From positions 1 to 13,484 of the forward strand of contig CAMPIF010000063.1 of assembly GCA_946886245.1 (NCBI GenBank): DNA of 13,484 nt, given 5' to 3'. Origin of the DNA: Ectopseudomonas composti (lineage in GTDB: Bacteria > Pseudomonadota > Gammaproteobacteria > Pseudomonadales > Pseudomonadaceae). This document shows positions 8,939 through 13,484 of the stretch, piece after piece. Below the pieces are notes generated by a model. It ran no database searches. It was not told the origin of the DNA and saw only the letters and a list, made by a program, of their open reading frames with translations. The translations under genes and the position numbers were made by a program. Each line of letters opens with the position of its first letter. Position 1 is the first letter of the stretch.

Positions 8939-9877
8939 ATGAAGAAACATTTTCTGCTCTATGCCAAGGGTTTGGCGATGGGCGCTGCAGATGTCGTGCC
9001 CGGTGTTTCCGGTGGCACCATCGCTTTTATCAGTGGCATTTATGACGAGCTGCTGCGCTCCATCGCCAGTATTCCCGAAGCGTTCCTGCTGCTGCTGCGA
9101 GGCCGCATCAAGGACGCCTGGCAGATGGCCAACGCGACATTCCTGCTGGTGCTGCTGTGCGGCATCCTGACCAGCATCCTCACGCTCGCGCGGCTGATCA
9201 CCTATCTGCTGGAGCACCATCCGATTCCGGTATGGTCGTTCTTTTTCGGCCTGATCCTGGTGTCCACCTATCTGGTCGGGCGAGAGATCAAACGCTGGAA
9301 CTGGAGCAGGGCGGCGAGCTTTCTGCTTGGCCTGGCTTTCGCTTACTGGATCACCGTCGCCGCCCCAATGCAGTGGGGCAGTGACCTGCCAACCCTGTTC
9401 CTGGCCGGCGCCATCGCCATCTGCGCGATGATCCTGCCGGGTATCTCGGGCAGCTTCATCCTGCTCTTGCTCGGCCTCTATTCGGTGGTGCTGGGTGCGG
9501 TGAAGGACCTCGATATGCTGGTCCTGGCGGTATTCGCCTGCGGCTGTCTGGTTGGCATCCTCAGTTTCGCTCGCTTGCTCAGCTGGCTGCTGTCACGCTG
9601 GCGTGACATGAGCCTGGCGTTTCTGGCCGGCCTGATGCTGGGTTCGTTGAACAAGGTCTGGCCCTGGAAAGAAACCCTGAGCTGGCGTACCGACAGCAAG
9701 GGCGAGCAGGTACCGCTGCTGGAGCACAATCTGCTGCCGGGACAGTTTGCCGAAATCAGTGGTCAGGACCCGCAGCTGTTGCTCGCCGTGGTACTGGCGA
9801 TCGGCGGTATCGTCCTGGTGCTGGGCCTGGAATGGCTGGCAAGTCGTCGGCCGGTCGATGCTGGCCGCACAGAATAA
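8939..9877 (+). CDS. DUF368 (PopT-type) undecaprenyl-phosphate transporter
   Basis: A 312-residue polytopic membrane protein of the DUF368 family. The diagnostic repeat motif occurs twice: GAADVVPGVSGGTIAFISGIYD near the N-terminus (about residues 14-35) and LPGISGSFILLLLGLY in the middle, which indicates two inverted halves. Several hydrophobic segments follow, among them FLLVLLCGILTSILTLARL and LAVVLAIGGIVLVLGLEWL. DUF368 members (PopT) have been shown to recycle C55 isoprenyl phosphate across the cytoplasmic membrane, the carrier for peptidoglycan and O-antigen. Substrate here is inferred from the family. A GGAAGGA ribosome site precedes ATG 8939. It lies 25 bases after pcm; P. aeruginosa lacks a gene in this slot. 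Confidence 0.9.
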   Translation: MKKHFLLYAKGLAMGAADVVPGVSGGTIAFISGIYDELLRSIASIPEAFLLLLRGRIKDAWQMANATFLLVLLCGILTSILTLARLITYLLEHHPIPVWSFFFGLILVSTYLVGREIKRWNWSRAASFLLGLAFAYWITVAAPMQWGSDLPTLFLAGAIAICAMILPGISGSFILLLLGLYSVVLGAVKDLDMLVLAVFACGCLVGILSFARLLSWLLSRWRDMSLAFLAGLMLGSLNKVWPWKETLSWRTDSKGEQVPLLEHNLLPGQFAEISGQDPQLLLAVVLAIGGIVLVLGLEWLASRRPVDAGRTE

Positions 9878-9925
9878 ATACGGCACAATAGGCGCCGTAC
9901 TCGGAATCATTCAGGGAGCAGTTGG

Positions 9926-10804
9926 GTGAGTCGGACCGTCCTTCACGTGCTAGTCCGCGCAGTTGCAGCCGTTCGTCTGCCGCTCGCGATGCTTGCTGCC
10001 TCTGCATTGGTCGGCTGCGTCAGCTCGCCTCCTGGCGGCGTGCAGGTGGTCGACCGTGGGCAGAATCAGGGACGTGCTCCGGTGGTGCAGCGTCAGCCCG
10101 TGCGCAACGGCCACTATGTGGTGCAGCGCGGCGATACGCTCTATTCGATAGCCTTTCGTTTCGGCTGGGATTGGAAGGCACTCGCTGCTCATAACGGCTT
10201 GCGCGATCCTTATCTGATCCGCGTGGGGCAGACGATCCGTTTCGACAACCGCCCGTTAGGCAACAGTCAGCCAGTCGTTTCGAAACCGTCTCCAGCCAGC
10301 TCGCCCGTTGTCACCCGGCCAGTGCCCAGTCGTCCGCCGGTTGCCGTGACTGCACCGCCTGCCACTCAGCCTGCACGCCCGCCTGTGGCCAATACGCCAG
10401 CGACTACGCCAGTAACACCGGTGAGTCGTTCTGCCAGTGGCTGGTCCTGGCCAACCGAGGGCGCGGTGATCAGTCGTTTTTCCTCAAACGGTAGTTTGAA
10501 TAAAGGCATTGATATCGCAGGGCAATTAGGACAGCCTGTTTTAGCTGCGTCTGATGGTTCAGTGGTGTACGCCGGGAGTGGTTTGCGGGGCTACGGCGAG
10601 TTGATCATCATCAAGCACAGCGATACCTACGTAAGTGCTTACGGTCATAACCGCAGGTTGTTGGTACGGGAGGGGCAGCAGGTCAAAGCCGGGCAAAGTA
10701 TTGCCGAAATGGGGTCCACAGGGGCCGACCGGGTGAAGCTGCACTTCGAGATTCGCCGCCAAGGTAAACCTGTCGATCCGCTGCAATATCTGCCACGTCG
10801 TTGA
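9926..10804 (+). CDS. nlpD: Murein hydrolase activator NlpD (LysM + degenerate M23 lipoprotein)
   Basis: A 292-residue envelope lipoprotein. The GTG start is preceded by GGGAG 7 bases upstream. A signal peptide with lipobox LVGC puts the lipidated Cys at residue 31. One LysM domain (about 63-106, HYVVQRGDTLYSIA to VGQTIRF) binds peptidoglycan; a Pro/Val/Thr-rich linker (about 110-168) follows; then an M23 (LytM) domain at about 187-286. The first metal His of M23 is missing (NKGIDIAG instead of H-GxD) and HLH is replaced by KLHFEIR, so the domain is catalytically dead, as in enteric NlpD, which activates amidase AmiC at the septum. In Pseudomonas and E. coli the main rpoS promoter lies inside nlpD; I could not place it here. 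Confidence 0.95.
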   Translation: MSRTVLHVLVRAVAAVRLPLAMLAASALVGCVSSPPGGVQVVDRGQNQGRAPVVQRQPVRNGHYVVQRGDTLYSIAFRFGWDWKALAAHNGLRDPYLIRVGQTIRFDNRPLGNSQPVVSKPSPASSPVVTRPVPSRPPVAVTAPPATQPARPPVANTPATTPVTPVSRSASGWSWPTEGAVISRFSSNGSLNKGIDIAGQLGQPVLAASDGSVVYAGSGLRGYGELIIIKHSDTYVSAYGHNRRLLVREGQQVKAGQSIAEMGSTGADRVKLHFEIRRQGKPVDPLQYLPRR

Positions 10805-10892
10805 TCCGTCGCTGACCCGTTCCATCACGTAGGAGGGACGGGCTCAGGTGTGGCCAGGATGGTTCCGCCAGAGTCTGTTGTCGAACTCAGCT

Positions 10893-10906
10893 AGGGACAA
10901 CAACAA
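10893..10906 (+). promoter_or_regulatory. rpoS ribosome site with A-rich Hfq/Crc-type motif
   Basis: AGGGA (10893-10897) is the Shine-Dalgarno. Directly behind it AACAACAA (10899-10906) runs into the A of the rpoS ATG. This matches the AANAANAA pattern bound by Hfq with Crc in pseudomonads during catabolite repression. Binding here would block initiation; no direct evidence is available from sequence alone. Confidence 0.5.
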
Positions 10907-11913
10907 TGGCTCTCATCAAAAAAGAAGCGCCGGAGTTTGACGTCGACGATGAACTGCTCCTCATGGAGCCAGGCATCGTTTTCGGCGAGGTTCAGGGCGA
11001 TGAGGTGGAAGCACCGGTCGCACGTACCAAGGCCAAGAACGCCACCCCCTCCAAGCAGCACAAATACATCGACTACACCCGGGCGCTAGACGCCACTCAG
11101 CTCTACCTCAACGAAATCGGTTTCTCTCCCTTGCTCACTCCCGAAGAGGAAGTGCACTTCGCGCGTCTGGCGCAGAAGGGCGATCCTGCCGGGCGCAAGC
11201 GCATGATCGAGAGCAACCTGCGCCTGGTCGTGAAGATCGCTCGGCGTTATGTCAATCGTGGTCTCTCTCTGCTCGATCTGATCGAGGAGGGCAACCTCGG
11301 CCTGATTCGCGCCGTGGAGAAATTCGATCCGGAGCGGGGGTTCCGTTTCTCGACCTATGCAACCTGGTGGATCCGCCAGACCATCGAACGCGCCATCATG
11401 AACCAGACGCGAACCATCCGTCTGCCCATTCATGTGGTCAAGGAGCTCAACGTATACCTGCGTGCGGCTCGGGAACTGACCCAGAAGCTCGACCATGAGC
11501 CTTCTGCGGAAGAAATTGCCAACCTGCTGGAAAAACCGGTGGGCGAGGTCAAGCGCATGCTCGGCCTCAACGAGCGAGTGTCCTCGGTGGACGTCTCGCT
11601 CGGTCCGGACTCGGACAAGACGCTGCTCGACACCCTGACCGATGATCGTCCGACCGATCCCTGCGAGCTGTTGCAGGACGATGATCTGTCGCAGAGCATC
11701 GATCAGTGGCTCTCCGACCTGACCGACAAACAACGGGAAGTCGTTGTGCGCCGCTTCGGCCTGCGTGGCCATGAAAGCTGTACCCTGGAAGAAGTGGGGC
11801 AGGAGATAGGCCTGACTCGCGAGCGTGTGCGGCAGATTCAGGTCGAGGCGCTCAAGCGTTTGCGGGAAATCCTGGAGAAGAACGGCTTGTCCAGCGACGC
11901 CTTGTTCCAGTGA
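10906..11913 (+). CDS. rpoS: RNA polymerase sigma factor RpoS (sigma-38)
   Basis: RpoS is the stationary-phase and general-stress sigma factor. The 335-residue length matches Pseudomonas RpoS. After an acidic N-terminus, region 1.2 starts near residue 56 ([17 protein letters not shown]). Region 2 covers about 95-165 and holds the core-binding [23 protein letters not shown] and the -10 recognition segment with [17 protein letters not shown]. Region 3 spans about 175-250 and region 4 about 265-325, with the -35 helix-turn-helix in [19 protein letters not shown]. All regions look intact, unlike in the rpoS mutants often found in laboratory strains. nlpD lies 101 bases upstream. A strong terminator follows the stop by 18 bases, and rsmZ lies beyond it. 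Confidence 0.98.
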   Translation: MALIKKEAPEFDVDDELLLMEPGIVFGEVQGDEVEAPVARTKAKNATPSKQHKYIDYTRALDATQLYLNEIGFSPLLTPEEEVHFARLAQKGDPAGRKRMIESNLRLVVKIARRYVNRGLSLLDLIEEGNLGLIRAVEKFDPERGFRFSTYATWWIRQTIERAIMNQTRTIRLPIHVVKELNVYLRAARELTQKLDHEPSAEEIANLLEKPVGEVKRMLGLNERVSSVDVSLGPDSDKTLLDTLTDDRPTDPCELLQDDDLSQSIDQWLSDLTDKQREVVVRRFGLRGHESCTLEEVGQEIGLTRERVRQIQVEALKRLREILEKNGLSSDALFQ

Positions 11914-11931
11914 GGCTTCGCTTCGATCACG

Positions 11932-11956
11932 AACCCGGCTGCGGCCGGGTTTTTTT
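11932..11956 (+). terminator. Rho-independent terminator of rpoS
   Basis: AACCCGGC (11932-11939) and GCCGGGTT (11944-11951) form a perfect 8-bp stem with a TGCG loop, followed by a run of T to 11956. Confidence 0.92.
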
Positions 11957-11967
11957 ATGTGCGTCCC

Positions 11968-11985
11968 TGTAAGTCATCGCTTACA
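11968..11985 (+). promoter_or_regulatory. GacA box (upstream activating sequence) of rsmZ
   Basis: TGTAAGTCATCGCTTACA is an 18-bp dyad that matches the known GacA recognition form TGTAAG-N6-CTTACA with the central AT. Its centre is about 157 bases upstream of the predicted rsmZ start, close to the distance known for rsmZ in other pseudomonads, where phosphorylated GacA activates the gene from far upstream. Confidence 0.88.
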
Positions 11986-12029
11986 GGTGCTGTCAGTGTT
12001 TGTGCTGAAAAGCCCGGCTTTTTACCGGA

Positions 12030-12070
12030 TAAACTTATAACTAATTGTTTTTTAAAGATTTTTAAATTAT
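12030..12070. promoter_or_regulatory. AT-rich linker between GacA box and rsmZ promoter
   Basis: Only 4 of 41 bases are G or C, in strong contrast to the surrounding sequence. The same position in other Pseudomonas rsmZ loci carries binding of MvaT/MvaU (H-NS-like silencers) or IHF, which bends DNA so that distant GacA can reach the polymerase. I see no clear IHF consensus, so an MvaT-type site is more likely. Confidence 0.5.
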
Positions 12071-12099
12071 CTGCGCAGGCGGGATGAGTGTTGGTCGGG

Positions 12100-12127
12100 T
12101 TGTGCAGGCGCCTGAAACGGCTAATAT
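12100..12127 (+). promoter_or_regulatory. rsmZ promoter
   Basis: TTGTGC (12100-12105) and TAATAT (12122-12127) form a -35/-10 pair with a 16-base spacer, placing the start near 12134. The spacer carries the palindrome CAGGCGCCTG (12105-12114). Confidence 0.65.
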
Positions 12128-12133
12128 CACGCC

Positions 12134-12266
12134 CGTGCACAGGGACAAGCACAGATCATCAGGATGATGATCAGGAACATCGCAAGAAGCGATTCATCAG
12201 GACGATGAGTTGGGAAACAAAGGGATGAGGGAATAAAAGTGGGCGGCGCAAGCCGCCCCTTTTTTT
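12134..12266 (+). ncRNA. rsmZ: Regulatory small RNA RsmZ
   Basis: RsmZ is a Gac-controlled RNA that titrates RsmA/RsmE proteins away from target mRNAs. About 133 nt long, it has seven GGA motifs (from 12143, 12162, 12174, 12200, 12213, 12223 and 12230), several in loops of small stems. Stems: GTGC/GCAC (12135-12152) with GGGA in the loop; ATCATC-AGGAT-GATGAT (12155-12171); ATCGC-AAGAA-GCGAT (12179-12193), whose loop lacks GGA; TCATC-AGGAC-GATGA (12194-12208). A single-stranded GGGA-rich tail precedes the terminator hairpin. Position between rpoS and fdxA, the upstream GacA box and the promoter all agree with rsmZ of other pseudomonads. The exact 5' end is estimated from the -10 box. Confidence 0.9.
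12241..12266 (+). terminator. rsmZ terminator hairpin
   Basis: GGGCGGC (12241-12247) pairs with GCCGCCC (12252-12258) across a GCAA loop; seven T follow at 12260-12266. Confidence 0.93.
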
Positions 12267-12324
12267 GCCCGCCATTCTTGGCGGCAACCCTGTTGGGCGT
12301 TGCCAGTCACGACATCGGCTCTGA

Positions 12325-12353
12325 AAGTAAAAGACCCGCACTTGGCGGGTCTT
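12325..12353 (-). terminator. Rho-independent terminator of fdxA
   Basis: AAGACCCGC (12331-12339) and GCGGGTCTT (12345-12353) form a perfect 9-bp stem with a 5-base loop. Read on the minus strand it is followed by a T-rich stretch (TTTTACTTTC). It lies 18 bases beyond the fdxA stop and separates it from the convergent rsmZ. Confidence 0.88.
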
Positions 12354-12370
12354 CGTGTTTCTGGGCGAAC

Positions 12371-12694
12371 TCAGCGCTCCAGATGCTGCAGCTTGTCCTT
12401 CACGCCATCCCACTCTTCGGCATCCGGCAGCGCATCTTTCTTCTCGGTGATGTTCGGCCACACTTCGGCCAGATCGGCGTTCAGCTCGATGAACTCCTGC
12501 TGATCGTCCGGTACCTCGTCTTCCGAGAAGATCGCTTGCGCGGGGCACTCCGGCTCGCACAGGGCGCAATCGATGCACTCGTCCGGGTGAATGACCAGGA
12601 AGTTCGGGCCTTCGTAGAAGCAGTCCACCGGGCAGACTTCCACACAGTCGGTGTATTTGCACTTGATGCAGTTGTCGGTGACGACGAAGGTCAT
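12371..12694 (-). CDS. fdxA: 7Fe ferredoxin FdxA
   Basis: A 107-residue ferredoxin with one 3Fe-4S and one 4Fe-4S cluster, related to Azotobacter ferredoxin I; a soluble low-potential electron carrier. Cysteines at 9, 17 and 50 fit the 3Fe-4S cluster, and 21, 40, 43 and 46 the 4Fe-4S cluster (CVEVCP and [12 protein letters not shown]). Cys12 and Cys25 are extra cysteines also present in the family. The C-terminal ~55 residues are acidic and helical ([21 protein letters not shown]), as in the long seven-iron type. GAGGAGA lies 9 bases upstream of the ATG. It sits downstream of mutS on the same strand, with a 139-base gap and a probable own promoter. Confidence 0.97.
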   Translation of the reverse strand: MTFVVTDNCIKCKYTDCVEVCPVDCFYEGPNFLVIHPDECIDCALCEPECPAQAIFSEDEVPDDQQEFIELNADLAEVWPNITEKKDALPDAEEWDGVKDKLQHLER

Positions 12695-12807
12695 GTCTGA
12701 TTCTCTCCTCGGGCGGCGGCCTGGGCCCTTTCTGTGAAGGGCTGCCAGGCGCTCTGTATGTGGCCGCGGCTCAGGCTGTAAACCGGGCGGTCGTAAAATT
12801 GCGCGCG

Positions 12808-12816
12808 ATTCTAGCA
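12808..12816 (-). promoter_or_regulatory. Candidate extended -10 promoter of fdxA
   Basis: On the minus strand TGCTAGAAT is a good extended -10 element, about 115 bases upstream of the fdxA ATG and only 17 bases past the mutS stop. No convincing -35 box is seen, which is acceptable for the extended -10 type. Confidence 0.4.
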
Positions 12817-12833
12817 GTTTGTTGTATTGAGCG

Positions 12834-13484
12834 TTAGATCTGCGTCTTCCATGTATATAACAGCTCCAGCGCCTTGCGCGGAGTCAGATCATCCGGATTG
12901 ATCTTGTGCAATTGCTCCAGTAGCGGGTGTGGCGCGCTGGCGAACAGATCGCTCTGCATCGGCGCTTGCGGCTGGCCGGGCTCCTGGCGTGGCAGGTCGT
13001 GCGGCAGGCTGGTGGCTTCCAGGCGCGCCAGGTGCTCGCGCGCACGGCTGATCACCGTGCCCGGTACGCCGGCCAGTTGCGCCACGGCCAGGCCGTAGCT
13101 CTGGCTCGCGGGGCCTGGCTGAACGTGGTGGAGAAAGACGATGCGCTCGTTGTGCTCGGTGGCCGAGAGGTGCACGTTGGCCACCACCGGCTCACTTTCC
13201 GGCAGCACGGTCAGCTCGAAATAGTGGGTAGCGAACAGGGTGAAAGCGCGCAGGCGCGCCAGGTGCTCGGCTGCCGACCAGGCCAGCGACAGGCCGTCGA
13301 AGGTGCTGGTACCGCGTCCGACTTCGTCCATCAACACCAGGCTGCGTTCGCTGGCGTTGTGCAGGATATTGGCGGTTTCGCTCATTTCCACCATGAAGGT
13401 GGAGCGGCCGCCGGCCAGGTCGTCGCTCGAGCCGATACGGGTGAAGATGCGGTCGACCAGCGACAGCTCGCAGGCCGCTGCCGG
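12834..13484 (-). CDS. mutS: DNA mismatch repair protein MutS, C-terminal part
   Basis: MutS recognises base mismatches and recruits MutL. The frame is open to the window edge, so the N-terminal mismatch-binding domain and the Walker A motif lie outside; 216 residues of a protein usually ~855 long are visible. The ATPase domain remains: [22 protein letters not shown], which includes the MutS signature, the ABC-like [14 protein letters not shown], Walker [17 protein letters not shown], and the switch segment [10 protein letters not shown]. The helical dimerisation region ends in [17 protein letters not shown], the family's usual terminus with a tetramerisation tail, so the gene is complete at its 3' end. 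Confidence 0.97.
   Translation of the reverse strand, partial: PAAACELSLVDRIFTRIGSSDDLAGGRSTFMVEMSETANILHNASERSLVLMDEVGRGTSTFDGLSLAWSAAEHLARLRAFTLFATHYFELTVLPESEPVVANVHLSATEHNERIVFLHHVQPGPASQSYGLAVAQLAGVPGTVISRAREHLARLEATSLPHDLPRQEPGQPQAPMQSDLFASAPHPLLEQLHKINPDDLTPRKALELLYTWKTQI

Noticed and set aside
9879..9899. TACGGC/GCCGTA inverted repeat before nlpD
   Set aside because: Only six base pairs with a nine-base loop and no T-tract; likely chance or part of a promoter that I cannot define.
12269..12304. Further hairpins CCGCC/GGCGG and GGCAAC/GTTGCC behind the rsmZ terminator
   Set aside because: No T-tract on either strand in the right place; they may back up termination but I cannot support a separate feature.
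12171..12662. Minus-strand open frame crossing rsmZ and fdxA in another frame
   Set aside because: It runs through two terminators and a structured RNA and overlaps fdxA, which has full cysteine motifs in its own frame.

Overview
The window is a stretch of core chromosome from a Pseudomonas species. The evidence is a gene order that matches the P. aeruginosa eno to mutS neighbourhood, GC-rich third positions, Pseudomonas-type REP elements, and an rsmZ-like small RNA between rpoS and fdxA. The repeat types hint at the P. mendocina/P. oleovorans/P. alcaligenes side of the genus, but I cannot fix the species. I see no insertion sequence, prophage, CRISPR array, tRNA or rRNA.

Layout. 1-975: 3' part of eno (enolase) and its terminator. 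976-2196: a REP pair, then ftsB and ispD, which overlap by four bases. 2212-3574, minus strand: a small HPF/RaiA-like ribosome-associated protein and a LysR regulator, probably GfnR. 3575-5796: a divergent control region with a symmetric operator candidate, then the glutathione-dependent formaldehyde genes adhC and fghA. 5797-8913: an inverted repeat and a leader hairpin, then the tightly packed ispF-truD-surE-pcm genes. 8939-11956: a DUF368/PopT-type lipid carrier transporter, nlpD, rpoS and the rpoS terminator. 11957-12266: a complete rsmZ locus with GacA box, AT-rich linker, promoter, RNA and terminator. 12325-13484, minus strand: fdxA and the 3' end of mutS.

How the genes work together. 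IspD and IspF are two steps of the MEP isoprenoid pathway. AdhC and FghA convert the formaldehyde-glutathione adduct to formate, probably under GfnR. FtsB, PopT and NlpD serve the cell envelope and division. SurE, Pcm and RpoS form the widely conserved stationary-phase and repair neighbourhood. RsmZ is the Gac/Rsm RNA that sequesters RsmA/RsmE, so two global stationary-phase regulators, RpoS and RsmZ, are neighbours here.

No wholly new system is apparent. The most interesting material is regulatory: an rsmZ hairpin whose loop has lost its GGA, an unusual palindrome between the GacA box and the rsmZ promoter, an rpoS leader with both a Hfq/Crc-type A-rich motif and GGA-bearing hairpins, and a 22-bp dyad between gfnR and adhC.
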